Shown: positions 47,080 through 55,944 of the stretch, in pieces
Layout: every line of letters begins with the position of its first letter
Position numbering within the stretch: position 1 is the first letter of the stretch
From: Streptomyces griseoflavus
GTDB taxonomy: Bacteria > Actinomycetota > Actinomycetes > Streptomycetales > Streptomycetaceae
Direction of reading: 5' to 3'
Assembly (NCBI RefSeq): GCF_014649995.1
Contig: NZ_BMUC01000001.1
Coordinates: forward strand, 1,050,161-1,114,160
Length of the DNA stretch: 64,000 bases
Made by a program: the position numbers and the translations under genes
The notes under the pieces: generated by a model
Seen by the model: only the letters and a program-made list of their open reading frames with translations
What the model was told of the DNA's origin: nothing
Database searches by the model: none

Positions 47080-47267
47080 CCGGCGGGTGAGGGGCCGCCG
47101 GGCACAACGGACACCGGTGGGGGAGACCGCCGGACACCCCGCCCGCCCCGCTCCCGGAGGTCCGCTCCCCACGTGCCGTACGCGGGCGGCACGACGAGAA
47201 TGAAAGGCGCCGGGACTCGCGGTGCGACCCGTGCCGCGCCGGCCGTCCGGCCATCAGGAGGTACCCC

Positions 47268-47696
47268 ATGACCACCGCCGGAGACATCATGCACCGCGGC
47301 GCCCAGTGGATCCCCGCGCACGAGACCCTCGACCGGGCCGCCCAGTTGATGCGGGAACTCAACGTCGGCGCCCTGCCCATCAGCGACGAGAACGAGCGGC
47401 TCTGCGGCATCCTCACCGACCGCGACATCGTCGTCGGCTGCGTCGCCATGGGGCACGATCCCGCCCGGGTCACCGCCGGCGAGATGGCCAAGGGCACACC
47501 CCGCTGGATCGCCGCGGACGCCGACATCGACGACGTCCTGCACGAGATGCAGACCCACCAGATCCGCCGGCTCCCCGTCATCGACGACAAGCGCCTCGTC
47601 GGCATGATCAGCGAAGCGGACCTCGCCCGTCACCTGACGGGAGACCAGATCGCCACCTGGACCGAGACCGTCTACGCCCGGTCCGCCACGAGCTGA
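47268..47696 (+). CDS. two-CBS-domain protein
   Basis: 142-aa protein with tandem CBS domains: residues 5-60 (AGDIMHRGAQWIPAHETLDRA with LPISDENERLCGILTDRDIV) and 70-130 (WIAADADIDDVLHEMQTHQIRRLPVIDDKRLVGMISEADLARHL). CBS pairs bind adenine nucleotides and sense energy state or regulate partners. AGGAGGT precedes the ATG. No partner gene is adjacent. Confidence 0.93.
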   Translation: MTTAGDIMHRGAQWIPAHETLDRAAQLMRELNVGALPISDENERLCGILTDRDIVVGCVAMGHDPARVTAGEMAKGTPRWIAADADIDDVLHEMQTHQIRRLPVIDDKRLVGMISEADLARHLTGDQIATWTETVYARSATS

Positions 47697-47903
47697 ACCG
47701 CCCCCGGGCATCACCGCGGTGAGCCCGGTCGCGCACTGACCGTCAGTGTGTCGACATGCGGCCCCCTTCCCTGATCACCCCTGCCGTTGCCGCCTCCGCG
47801 CCCGCACCGCCAGTCTGCCCGTCCCGGACGGACCGCGTGCGGGCCTGTGGACAACGGCCGGAGCACCGCGTTCCCGCCTGTGGACAACGCGAGTTCTCCC
47901 CGC

Positions 47904-48833
47904 TCACGGCCGCCCGTCGGGCGAGCGGGGCGGACGGCCCCCGGTCCGCCCGACCGCCTGCGCGCCCGCCCCGCAGCCCTCCCGCGCCGCCTCTTCCGGC
48001 TCCGCGCCCGCGAGCAGCGCCGCGAGGAACGCACCGGTGAAGGCGTCACCCGCACCCGTGGTGTCCAGAGCCGTCACCGGTACCGCCGGAACCCGGGCGC
48101 ACACCTCGCCCGACCGGGCCAGCAGCGCCCCCCGCGCTCCCTGCTTGGTCACCACCAGCGGCACATGGCGGCTCAGCCGCGCCGCCGCGTCCACCACGTC
48201 CGGCACCCCCGTCAGCAGACACGCCTCGTCACGACTGGGCAGCAGCACCTCCACCCCCTCGACCAGCGCCAGGAAACGGTCGGCGCCCAGCGTGCCGAGG
48301 AACCCGGCCGACGCCGGATCCAGGCTCACCGGCACCCCCCGCGCCCGCGCCGCCTTCAACGCCACAGCGACGAACGCCCGGCCCGACTCGGAGAACAGCA
48401 GATAACCCGACAGATGCAGCCGCCCCACCCCGTCCAGCAGCGCGTCCGACCAGTCACCCGGGTCCAGCCGCAGCGACGCCCCGCTGTCGGTGAGGAAGGT
48501 CCGCTCGCCCGCCGCACCCCCGTCCACCAGACAGATCACCGTCCCGGTCGGTGCCCGCTCGTCCACCACCAGCAACGGACGGACCCCGCACGCGGCCAGC
48601 TCCCTCTCGTGCCAGGCCGCCGCGTCCGCGCCCACCCGCCCCAGCAGCCGCACCTCCGCGCCGGCCCGGCGCGCCGCCCAACAGGCCACATTGGCGCCCG
48701 CGCCCCCCGGCACCGTACGGATCGCCGCCGCCGTGTCCGTCCCCGGAGCGAGCGGCCCCCGGTGCCTGGCCACCACATCCGTGATCACATCACCCGCGAC
48801 CAGCAGCGCCCCGCCCCGCACGGCCCCCCTCAC
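47904..48833 (-). CDS. PfkB-family carbohydrate kinase, probable pseudouridine kinase
   Basis: Sugar kinase of 309 aa. PfkB signatures are PGGAGANVACWAARRAGAEVRLLGRVG near residue 35 and the second signature DTTGAGDAFTGAFLAALLAG near 260. Because it directly follows psuG, its likely substrate is pseudouridine, which PsuG would then split. The GTG at 48833 has GGGGAG at suitable spacing and lies 8 nt after the psuG stop. Assignment to pseudouridine rests on context. Confidence 0.85.
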   Translation of the reverse strand: MRGAVRGGALLVAGDVITDVVARHRGPLAPGTDTAAAIRTVPGGAGANVACWAARRAGAEVRLLGRVGADAAAWHERELAACGVRPLLVVDERAPTGTVICLVDGGAAGERTFLTDSGASLRLDPGDWSDALLDGVGRLHLSGYLLFSESGRAFVAVALKAARARGVPVSLDPASAGFLGTLGADRFLALVEGVEVLLPSRDEACLLTGVPDVVDAAARLSRHVPLVVTKQGARGALLARSGEVCARVPAVPVTALDTTGAGDAFTGAFLAALLAGAEPEEAAREGCGAGAQAVGRTGGRPPRSPDGRP

Positions 48834-48840
48834 CCCGCCG

Positions 48841-49752
48841 TCACTCCCCGGCGGCCCAGGCGCCCGCGACCCGCGCCGCCAGCCGCACATTGCCGCGCAC
48901 CGCCGCCAGATTCGCCTCCAGGGAGGCACCGCCGCTGCCGCGCACCAGATGGCCGAGCAGGAACGGGGTGACACCCTGCCCCGTGATCCCCTCCGCCGCG
49001 CACGCGCGCAGCGCCTCGTCGAGCACCCGCGCGTGCACCCCGGGGTCCAGTTGCTCGTCCTCGGGAACCGGATTGGCCACGATCAGCGCCGACCCGGGCC
49101 CGCCGAGCGCGTCCTGCGCCCGCATCGCCCGTGCCACCTGCCCCGGCGAGTCCAGCCGCCAGTCCACGGGATGCCCCGAGTCGGCCAGGTAGAAGCCGGG
49201 GAAGCGGTCCGTGCCGTACCCGGCGACCGCCACTCCCAGCGTCTCCAGCCGCTGCAACGTCGCCGGCACGTCCAGGATCGACTTCACCCCCGCGCACACC
49301 ACGGTGATCCGGGTACGCGCCAGCAGCCCCAGGTCGGCCGACTCGTCCTGCGTCACCGTCCACTCCCGGTGCACCCCGCCGAGCCCTCCGGTGGCGAACA
49401 CCCGTATGCCCGCCAGCTCCGCCAGGAGCGCCGTCGCCGACACCGTCGTCGCCCCGCTCGCCCCGGCCGCCACCGCCAGCGGCAGATCGCGGTGGCCCAG
49501 CTTGCGGATGCCGTCCTCGTCCGCCACCCGCTCCAACTGGCCCCCGTCCAGGCCCACCCGGGGGCGCCCGTCGAGTACGGCGATCGTCGCCGGGACCGCG
49601 CCCTCCTCCCGGACGGCCGCCTCCAGCTCCAGCGCCACGCGGAGATTGCGCGGCCGGGGCAGCCCGTGCGCGATGATCGTGGACTCCAGCGCCACCACCG
49701 GCCGGCCCGCGGCGAGCGCCTCCCGCACCTCTTCGGACACCATCAGCACCAC
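48841..49752 (-). CDS. psuG: pseudouridine-5'-phosphate glycosidase
   Basis: Breaks the C-C glycosidic bond of pseudouridine 5'-phosphate to uracil and ribose 5-phosphate. Family features: VVALESTIIAHGLPRPRNLRVALELE near residue 20, GLGGVHREWTVTQDESADLGLLART near 125, VVCAGVKSILDVPATLQRLETLGV near 155, and FPGFYLADSGHPVDWRLDSPGQVARAM near 190. The GTG at 49752 has AGGAGG 7 nt upstream and gives 303 aa, the usual length. It forms an operon with the kinase gene. Confidence 0.93.
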   Translation of the reverse strand: MVLMVSEEVREALAAGRPVVALESTIIAHGLPRPRNLRVALELEAAVREEGAVPATIAVLDGRPRVGLDGGQLERVADEDGIRKLGHRDLPLAVAAGASGATTVSATALLAELAGIRVFATGGLGGVHREWTVTQDESADLGLLARTRITVVCAGVKSILDVPATLQRLETLGVAVAGYGTDRFPGFYLADSGHPVDWRLDSPGQVARAMRAQDALGGPGSALIVANPVPEDEQLDPGVHARVLDEALRACAAEGITGQGVTPFLLGHLVRGSGGASLEANLAAVRGNVRLAARVAGAWAAGE

Positions 49753-49853
49753 GCGCCTGCCTCCTGTCTGCCGCCTCCCCCTCATCTCTGGCGGGCCACG
49801 CCGCGCACCAAACCCCTTGCGTGTCGCGGCGCAGGTCACCGAGGCTGGCAGAC

Positions 49854-50282
49854 ATGACGGACCACACGACTCGACTCGACCACATCGTGCTGTGGGTGCG
49901 TGATCCCATCGCCGCCGCCGGCTTCTACGAGAAGACCGTGGGCCTGGAGCCCGTCAGGCTCACCGACTACGCGGAGGGCGAGGCACCCTTCCCCTCGGTG
50001 CGGGTCAACGAGGGGACCATCCTCGACCTCATGCCGCTGACCATGGCCGCACGCATGACGATGCTCCCCGGCGCGGCCGAAAGCTCCGGCCACCCCGTCA
50101 ACCACGTCTGCCTGTCCCTGCCGGCCGACGCCTTCGACACCCTCCGCGGCCGCCTGCTGGAGCAGTCCGTACCGGTGACGGACCTCTCGCACGGCTCGTT
50201 CGGGGCGCGCGGCGCCGCCCGGCGCAGCTTCTACTTCCGCGACCCGGACGGCAACGTCTTCGAGGCGCGGCACTACGACTGA
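49854..50282 (+). CDS. VOC-superfamily (glyoxalase/bleomycin-resistance-like) protein
   Basis: 142-aa metalloenzyme-fold protein. It opens with TRLDHIVLWVRDPIAAAGFYEKTVGLEPVR and closes with SFYFRDPDGNVFEARHYD; the His at the start and Glu near the end are the usual metal ligands. Such proteins include lyases, dioxygenases and drug-binding proteins, so the function is open. Confidence 0.87.
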   Translation: MTDHTTRLDHIVLWVRDPIAAAGFYEKTVGLEPVRLTDYAEGEAPFPSVRVNEGTILDLMPLTMAARMTMLPGAAESSGHPVNHVCLSLPADAFDTLRGRLLEQSVPVTDLSHGSFGARGAARRSFYFRDPDGNVFEARHYD

Positions 50283-50315
50283 CCGGACCGGGCCCCGCCC
50301 GGTGCGCCCGAGCCG

Positions 50316-50891
50316 TCAGAACAGCGGCTCGGGCAGCACACCTTCCAGGGCGAGCAGCCGCCGCTTGGTCTCCAGCCCGCCCCCGAAACCGCCGATGCCG
50401 CCGTCCCGCTCCACGATCCGGTGACAGGGCACGACCACCGGCAGGGGATTGGCGCCCATGGCCGTCCCCACCGCCTGCGCACCGCCCGGCCGGTTCACCC
50501 GCCCGGCCAGGTCGCCGTACCCGATGACCGTGCCGAACGGCACCCCGGCCGCCAGCTCGCGCAGCACCTCCCGGTGGAAGCCCGATATCAGCGACCAGTC
50601 CAGCGGCAGCTCGAAGGACCGGCGCTCACCCGCGAGGTAGGCCTCCACCTGGCGCACCGCCTCGCCGAGCACCGCGGAACCGGACTCCCGCGCCGCCGCC
50701 GTGCCCAGCTCGGCCGGCTCGCCGCCGAGCCGGGACGCCAGCCGCTCCAGCGCGCGGTCGCGCACCTCGTCGGTGGCGTGGAAGACGACGTTGACCAGGC
50801 CGTCCCCGGTCGCGGCCAGCAGCAGCGGACCGATACCGGTGGCCACGACGGTCCACACGGCCGGCCGCTCGTCCTGCCCAGGGCTGTCCAT
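50316..50891 (-). CDS. ogt: methylated-DNA--protein-cysteine methyltransferase
   Basis: Suicide repair protein that removes alkyl groups from O6-alkylguanine. The active site PCHRIVERDGGIGGFGGG near residue 140 contains the acceptor Cys. The preceding FHREVLRELAAGVPFGTVIGYGDLAG and AVGTAMGANPLPVVV form the DNA-binding helix-turn-helix region. The ATG at 50891 is supported by the damage-type promoter 7 nt upstream. 191 aa, an Ogt-type protein without an Ada regulatory domain. Confidence 0.93.
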   Translation of the reverse strand: MDSPGQDERPAVWTVVATGIGPLLLAATGDGLVNVVFHATDEVRDRALERLASRLGGEPAELGTAAARESGSAVLGEAVRQVEAYLAGERRSFELPLDWSLISGFHREVLRELAAGVPFGTVIGYGDLAGRVNRPGGAQAVGTAMGANPLPVVVPCHRIVERDGGIGGFGGGLETKRRLLALEGVLPEPLF

Positions 50892-50898
50892 GCGCCTC

Positions 50899-50921
50899 AG
50901 CGTACGACCCGCCACCGACAG
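50899..50921 (-). promoter_or_regulatory. RecA-NDp/PafBC-type promoter of ogt
   Basis: Minus strand: CTGTCGGTG (50921-50913), 8 nt, TACGCT (50904-50899), then 7 nt to the ogt ATG. It matches the consensus (R is G, first T is C). The transcript would be leaderless. Confidence 0.75.
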
Positions 50922-50954
50922 GCCGGGGCGGGAGCCGCTGACCCGGGCGCGCGC

Positions 50955-51830
50955 TCAGCCGCCCACCGCATCGCGCACCACGTCGGGCGTGTTGGTGATG
51001 ATGCCGTCCACCCCGAACCCGGCGACCCGCCGCGCCGCGGCCGCGTCGTTCACGGTCCAGGTGTGCACCTGCATCCGCGTGCCGTGGGGCCCCCGGAAGC
51101 CGTGCACGGCGGCGACGTAGGGAGCGGAGATCGAACCGTGGGAGGGATTGATCTGGTCGGCGAAGGACGCGTACGAGGGCAGGTCCGCCACGGGTGGCGT
51201 CCCGAGGAACCCGGTCCTCACCGCCGGCTTCAGGGCGTGGACCGTGCGCACGCTGTCCGCGCTGAAGCTCTGCACGACCAGCCGGCCGCCCGTGTGCCCG
51301 GGGTCGAGCCACCCCTCGTTGGCGAGGACCTTGAGCGTCTCGCGCTCGATGCCCGGATAGAGCTGCGGGTTCTTGAGCTCCAGCAGCAGCTTCTGGTCGT
51401 GGCGCTCCATGCGGTCCAGGAACTGCTGGAGCGTCGGTACGCGGGTGCCCGCGTACGCAGGAGCGAACCAGCTGCCCGCGTCGAGGCGGGCTATCTCCGC
51501 GGCGGTGAAGTCCTTCACCTTCCAGGGGGACCGGTCGGGGAAGACCTCCTCGACGTCGGTGGTGCGCTGCAGGCTGTCGTCGTGCAGCACGACGAGCGCA
51601 CCGTCCCTGGTCCGCTGGACGTCGTTCTCCACCCACTCGACGTCCAGGGCGGCGGCCTTGTCGACGGCCGCGAGCGTGTTCTCGGGCGCGTAGGCGGAAG
51701 CGCCCCGGTGGGCGACGACCACGGGATGCGGCCCCGTGTCCGCGGCGGCCCGCGCGGGCGGGAGCGGGAGCAGCAGGGCCGCCGTTCCCAGGAGCGCGGT
51801 GGTCGATGCGGCGACAGCGCGTGCGTGCAT
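50955..51830 (-). CDS. secreted glycerophosphodiester phosphodiesterase
   Basis: GDPD-family enzyme that releases glycerol 3-phosphate from glycerophosphodiesters, and possibly from teichoic acid fragments, outside the cell. N-terminal Sec signal ASTTALLGTAALLLPLPPARA. Catalytic residues are in VVAHRGASAYAPENT (residues 40-54), ENDVQRTRDGALVVLHDDSLQRTTD near 70 and LLLELKNPQLYPG near 150; the C-terminal MQVHTWTVNDAAAARRV and GVDGIITNTPDVV complete the barrel. 291 aa. The region 51831-52108 to its right holds its promoter and that of the MHYT gene. Confidence 0.92.
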   Translation of the reverse strand: MHARAVAASTTALLGTAALLLPLPPARAAADTGPHPVVVAHRGASAYAPENTLAAVDKAAALDVEWVENDVQRTRDGALVVLHDDSLQRTTDVEEVFPDRSPWKVKDFTAAEIARLDAGSWFAPAYAGTRVPTLQQFLDRMERHDQKLLLELKNPQLYPGIERETLKVLANEGWLDPGHTGGRLVVQSFSADSVRTVHALKPAVRTGFLGTPPVADLPSYASFADQINPSHGSISAPYVAAVHGFRGPHGTRMQVHTWTVNDAAAARRVAGFGVDGIITNTPDVVRDAVGG

Positions 51831-52108
51831 GCGTACTCCTCGCGTCGAACGATCACGGTCGGATCAACTCTGACAGCAGAGGGTCAAGGGGAGACGGGCA
51901 CAGAATGACCACAGATTGAACGGACTTGCCCGAACTCCGCACACTGATGCCACACACCTGGGGCAAGGGCGTGTTTCTTTGCCGGAAAGTCGTTCGACCA
52001 TTCCGGTGGGGGTCATACTCTCTGCGTCGCCCGGGCCGCCCCCGCGTCCTGGGAGGGGGCTCACATCGGGACACCGCGGGACGTACAGGGCGGGAAGGAC
52101 AGCCGCGC

Positions 52109-52969
52109 ATGCAAGGCACGGTCGACGGATTCAGCTACGGCCTGGTCACACCGTTGGTGGCCTTCCTCATGGCCTGCCTCGGCGGCGCCCTGGGCCTGCG
52201 CTGCACCACCAGGTCCATGACGGCGCCCCGGCCCTGGCGTCCCGTCTGGCTCGCCCTGGGCTCCGTGGCCATCGGCTCCGGCATATGGACGATGCACTTC
52301 ATCGGCATGATGGGCTTCGCGATAGAAGGCACCCCCATCCACTACGACCGGGCCCTGACCTTCGCCAGCCTCGCCGTCGGCATCGTCATGGTGGGCACCG
52401 GGATCTTCATCGTCGGCTACCGGGGCCACTCCGGGACGGCGCTGTTCACCGGGGGCACCGTCACCGGCCTCGGCATCGCCTCGATGCACTACCTCGGCAT
52501 GGCCGGCATGAGCCTCGACGGGCGGCTGGAGTACGACACGGTCGTGGTCGCCGTCTCCGTGGCCATCGCCATGGCCGCCGCCAGCGCCGCCCTCTGGGCG
52601 GCCGGCCAGGTGCGGGGCTTCCTGTGGAGCGTGGGCGCGAGCCTCGTCATGGGGCTCGCCGTCACCGGCATGCACTACACCGGCATGGCCGCGCTCGACG
52701 TGCACGTCCACGGTTCGGCCGTCCCCGCCGGGGGTGAATCCGCCGCCGCCCTGCTCGGCCCCCTGATGGTCGGCCCGCTCGCCTTCCTCGTCCTCGCCGG
52801 CGTCGTCGTGGCCGTCGACCCGCTGATGATCTCCGGCCGGCCGCCTGGTCCCCGGGCCGAGCACAGGCCCGGTGTCCCCGCCCACTCCACGGCCCGCCGC
52901 CCGTCGCGCTCACGGCTGCGCCACCGCGGCCCCGTGGAACACCGCTCCCGGACCCCGCAGCGCCACTGA
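52109..52969 (+). CDS. MHYT-domain integral membrane sensor
   Basis: Seven-helix membrane protein with three MHYT-type motifs: [10 protein letters not shown] near residue 68, [10 protein letters not shown] near 131 and [10 protein letters not shown] near 190. The MHYT His and Met residues are proposed to bind copper and sense a diatomic gas. There is no attached GGDEF, EAL or kinase domain; instead a basic tail of about 55 residues ([12 protein letters not shown]) follows the last helix. The ATG at 52109 has GGAAGGA upstream. 286 aa. Its output partner is unknown. Confidence 0.9.
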   Translation: MQGTVDGFSYGLVTPLVAFLMACLGGALGLRCTTRSMTAPRPWRPVWLALGSVAIGSGIWTMHFIGMMGFAIEGTPIHYDRALTFASLAVGIVMVGTGIFIVGYRGHSGTALFTGGTVTGLGIASMHYLGMAGMSLDGRLEYDTVVVAVSVAIAMAAASAALWAAGQVRGFLWSVGASLVMGLAVTGMHYTGMAALDVHVHGSAVPAGGESAAALLGPLMVGPLAFLVLAGVVVAVDPLMISGRPPGPRAEHRPGVPAHSTARRPSRSRLRHRGPVEHRSRTPQRH

Positions 52970-52979
52970 TCCGGACCCG

Positions 52980-53002
52980 TTGTCAGTGGGGGGTCGTACG
53001 GT
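52980..53002 (+). promoter_or_regulatory. RecA-NDp/PafBC-type promoter of uvrB
   Basis: TTGTCAGTG (52980-52988), 8 nt, TACGGT (52997-53002): a full consensus match. The uvrB ATG follows after 7 nt, so the mRNA should be leaderless. Confidence 0.85.
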
Positions 53003-53009
53003 GGATGGC

Positions 53010-55151
53010 ATGCGGCCCGTTTCCCAGATCGAACGCACGGTGGCGCCCTTCGAGGTCGTCAGCCCCTACCAGCCCAGCGGCGACCAGCCGACGGCCATCG
53101 CCGACCTCGCCCGGCGCATCGAAGCAGGCGAGAAGGACGTCGTCCTGCTCGGCGCCACCGGCACCGGCAAGTCCGCCACCACCGCGTGGATGATCGAGAA
53201 GCTCCAGCGTCCCACCCTGGTCATGGCGCCGAACAAGACCCTGGCCGCCCAGCTCGCCAACGAGTTCCGCGAGCTGCTGCCGAACAACGCCGTCGAGTAC
53301 TTCGTCTCGTACTACGACTACTACCAGCCCGAGGCGTACGTCCCGCAGTCGGACACCTACATCGAGAAGGACTCCTCGATCAACGAGGAGGTCGAGCGGC
53401 TGCGCCACTCGGCGACCAACTCCCTGCTCACCCGCCGCGACGTCGTCGTGGTCGCCTCCGTCTCCTGCATCTACGGCCTGGGCACGCCGCAGGAGTACGT
53501 GGACCGCATGGTCCCGCTCCGCGTCGGCGACGAGTTCGACCGCGACGAGCTGCTGCGCCGCTTCGTCGACATCCAGTACACGCGCAACGACATGGCCTTC
53601 ACCCGCGGCACCTTCCGGGTGCGCGGCGACACCATCGAGATCTTCCCGGTCTACGAGGAGCTCGCCGTCCGCATCGAGATGTTCGGTGACGAGATCGAGG
53701 CCCTGTCCACGCTCCACCCGCTCACCGGCGAGATCATCAGCGACGACCGGCAGCTCTACGTCTTCCCCGCCTCCCACTACGTCGCCGGCCCCGAGCGGCT
53801 GGAGCGCGCGGTCAACGACATCGAGAAGGAACTCGGCGAGCGCCTGAGCGACCTGGAGAAGCAGGGCAAGCTCCTGGAGGCCCAGCGCCTGCGGATGCGC
53901 ACCACCTACGACATCGAGATGCTCCGCCAGATCGGCTCCTGCTCCGGCGTGGAGAACTACTCGATGCACTTCGACGGCCGCTCTCCCGGCTCCCCGCCGA
54001 ACACCCTGCTGGACTACTTCCCCGACGACTTCCTCCTCGTCATCGACGAGTCGCACGTCACCGTCCCGCAGATCGGCGCCATGTACGAGGGCGACGCCTC
54101 CCGCAAGCGCACCCTCGTCGACCACGGCTTCCGCCTCCCCTCCGCCCTGGACAACCGCCCGCTGAAGTGGGAGGAGTTCCAGGAGCGCATCGGCCAGGCC
54201 GTCTACCTGTCGGCCACCCCCGGACAGTACGAACTCTCCCGCTCCGACGGCTTCGTCGAGCAGATCATCCGCCCCACCGGCCTCGTCGACCCCGAGGTCG
54301 TCGTCAAGCCCACCGAGGGCCAGATCGACGACCTGGTGCACGAGATCCGCACGCGCGTGGAGAAGGACGAACGCGTCCTGGTCACCACGCTCACCAAGAA
54401 GATGGCCGAGGACCTCACCGACTACTTCCTGGAACTCGGCATCCAGGTGCGCTACCTGCACAGCGACGTCGACACACTGCGCCGCGTGGAGTTGCTGCGG
54501 GAGCTGCGCTCCGGCGAGTACGACGTGCTGGTCGGCATCAACCTGCTGCGTGAGGGCCTCGACCTGCCCGAGGTGTCCCTGGTGGCGATCCTCGACGCCG
54601 ACAAGGAGGGCTTCCTGCGCTCGGGCACCTCCCTGATCCAGACCATCGGCCGCGCGGCGCGCAACGTGTCCGGCCAGGTCCACATGTACGCCGACAAGAT
54701 CACCCCGGCGATGGAGAAGGCCATCGACGAGACCAACCGCCGCCGGGAGAAGCAGATCGCCTACAACCAGGCGCGCGGCATCGACCCCCAGCCCCTGCGC
54801 AAGAAGATCAACGACATCGTCGCGCAGATCGCCCGCGAGGACATCGACACCGAGCAGCTGCTCGGCTCGGGCTACCGCCAGGCCAAGAAGGACGGCGGCG
54901 GCACCAAGTCGCCCGTGCCCTCCCTCGGCGTCAAGGCCGCGAAGAACGCCAAGGGCGCCAAGGGCAAGGCCGCCGAGACCGTGCCGACCGACCGTCCCGC
55001 CGCGGAACTCGCCGGGCAGATCGAGGAACTGACCACGCGGATGCGGGCCGCCGCGGCCGACCTCCAGTTCGAGATCGCCGCCCGGCTGCGCGACGAGGTG
55101 TCGGAGATGAAGAAGGAACTGCGGCAGATGCGGGAGGTCGGCCTCTCCTGA
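53010..55151 (+). CDS. uvrB: excinuclease ABC subunit B
   Basis: Damage-verifying helicase of nucleotide excision repair. It starts [26 protein letters not shown]; Walker [11 protein letters not shown] is near residue 47, the beta-hairpin region [21 protein letters not shown] near 95-115, Walker B LLVIDESH near 345, and [34 protein letters not shown] and TIGRAARN follow. The C-terminal UVR motif that contacts UvrC lies at [25 protein letters not shown]. 713 aa. An insert of about 35 residues rich in Lys, Gly and Ala precedes the UVR motif. Confidence 0.98.
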   Translation: MRPVSQIERTVAPFEVVSPYQPSGDQPTAIADLARRIEAGEKDVVLLGATGTGKSATTAWMIEKLQRPTLVMAPNKTLAAQLANEFRELLPNNAVEYFVSYYDYYQPEAYVPQSDTYIEKDSSINEEVERLRHSATNSLLTRRDVVVVASVSCIYGLGTPQEYVDRMVPLRVGDEFDRDELLRRFVDIQYTRNDMAFTRGTFRVRGDTIEIFPVYEELAVRIEMFGDEIEALSTLHPLTGEIISDDRQLYVFPASHYVAGPERLERAVNDIEKELGERLSDLEKQGKLLEAQRLRMRTTYDIEMLRQIGSCSGVENYSMHFDGRSPGSPPNTLLDYFPDDFLLVIDESHVTVPQIGAMYEGDASRKRTLVDHGFRLPSALDNRPLKWEEFQERIGQAVYLSATPGQYELSRSDGFVEQIIRPTGLVDPEVVVKPTEGQIDDLVHEIRTRVEKDERVLVTTLTKKMAEDLTDYFLELGIQVRYLHSDVDTLRRVELLRELRSGEYDVLVGINLLREGLDLPEVSLVAILDADKEGFLRSGTSLIQTIGRAARNVSGQVHMYADKITPAMEKAIDETNRRREKQIAYNQARGIDPQPLRKKINDIVAQIAREDIDTEQLLGSGYRQAKKDGGGTKSPVPSLGVKAAKNAKGAKGKAAETVPTDRPAAELAGQIEELTTRMRAAAADLQFEIAARLRDEVSEMKKELRQMREVGLS

Positions 55152-55207
55152 CATCGCGTACGGGATGTGTTGCAAGAACGACACAAAGTGCGGACCTGGC
55201 TACGTCG

Positions 55208-55230
55208 CTGTCAGTGCCCCTGCGTAGGGT
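55208..55230 (+). promoter_or_regulatory. RecA-NDp/PafBC-type promoter of terD
   Basis: CTGTCAGTG (55208-55216), 8 nt, TAGGGT (55225-55230). The predicted start site is near 55237, leaving a leader of about 50 nt before the terD GTG. Confidence 0.75.
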
Positions 55231-55285
55231 TCTGACAACCGCGGTACCGCGGCAACAGGGGACAGTCCGAGAGGGGAATCAGCGC

Positions 55286-55864
55286 GTGACCGTCAACATG
55301 ACCAAGGGTCAGGCCATCAGTCTGCAGAAGAACGACGGAGGCAGCCTGACCGCGGTGCGCATGGGTCTCGGCTGGCAGGCGGCTCCCCGTCGCGGCCTGT
55401 TCGGCTCGCGCACCCGCGAGATCGACCTGGACGCCTCGGCCGTCCTGTTCGCCGACAAGCAGCCCGTCGACGTCGTCTTCTTCCGCCACCTGGTGAGCGA
55501 CGACGGCTCCGTGCGCCACACCGGTGACAACCTCGTCGGCGGTGTCGGCCAGGGCGGCGACGACGAGGCCATCCTCGTCGACCTCTCGCGCGTCCCGGTC
55601 CACATCGACCAGATCGTCTTCACCGTGAACTCCTTCACCGGCCAGACGTTCCAGGAGGTGCAGAACGCGTTCTGCCGCCTCGTCGACGAGACCAACGGCC
55701 AGGAGCTCGCCCGGTACACGCTGGCCGGCGGCGGCGCCTACACCGCTCAGATCATGGCCAAGGTGCACCGCACCGGCACCGGCTGGACGATGACGGCGCT
55801 CGGCAACCCGGCCAACGGCCGCACCTTCCAGGACCTGATGCCGGCGATCCTGCCGGTCCTCTAG
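55286..55864 (+). CDS. TerD-family tellurium resistance / general stress protein
   Basis: 192-aa TerD protein. It has the family N-terminus VNMTKGQAISLQKNDGGSLTAVRMGLGW, then REIDLDASAVLFA, DNLVGGVGQGGDDEAILVDLSRVP (acidic calcium-binding loop) and ANGRTFQDLMPAIL at the end. TerD proteins bind calcium and protect against tellurite, phage and colicins in enterobacteria; in streptomycetes they affect differentiation. The GTG at 55286 follows GAGGGGAA. It sits 135 nt after uvrB with its own promoter. Confidence 0.92.
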   Translation: MTVNMTKGQAISLQKNDGGSLTAVRMGLGWQAAPRRGLFGSRTREIDLDASAVLFADKQPVDVVFFRHLVSDDGSVRHTGDNLVGGVGQGGDDEAILVDLSRVPVHIDQIVFTVNSFTGQTFQEVQNAFCRLVDETNGQELARYTLAGGGAYTAQIMAKVHRTGTGWTMTALGNPANGRTFQDLMPAILPVL

Positions 55865-55944
55865 GCACCGGAGGCGCACCGGCCCCCGGCGGGGCCGGCG
55901 AGCGGCACCCGACCCATCACACGCGACGCAGGGGGACGAAGGCG

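Noticed and set aside
47733-47757. CCGTCAGTG upstream of nothing in particular
   Set aside because: No TANNNT follows at 8 nt and no gene starts nearby on that strand.
51831-52108. PHO box before the glycerophosphodiesterase gene
   Set aside because: No pair of GTTCACC-like 11-bp repeats could be identified.
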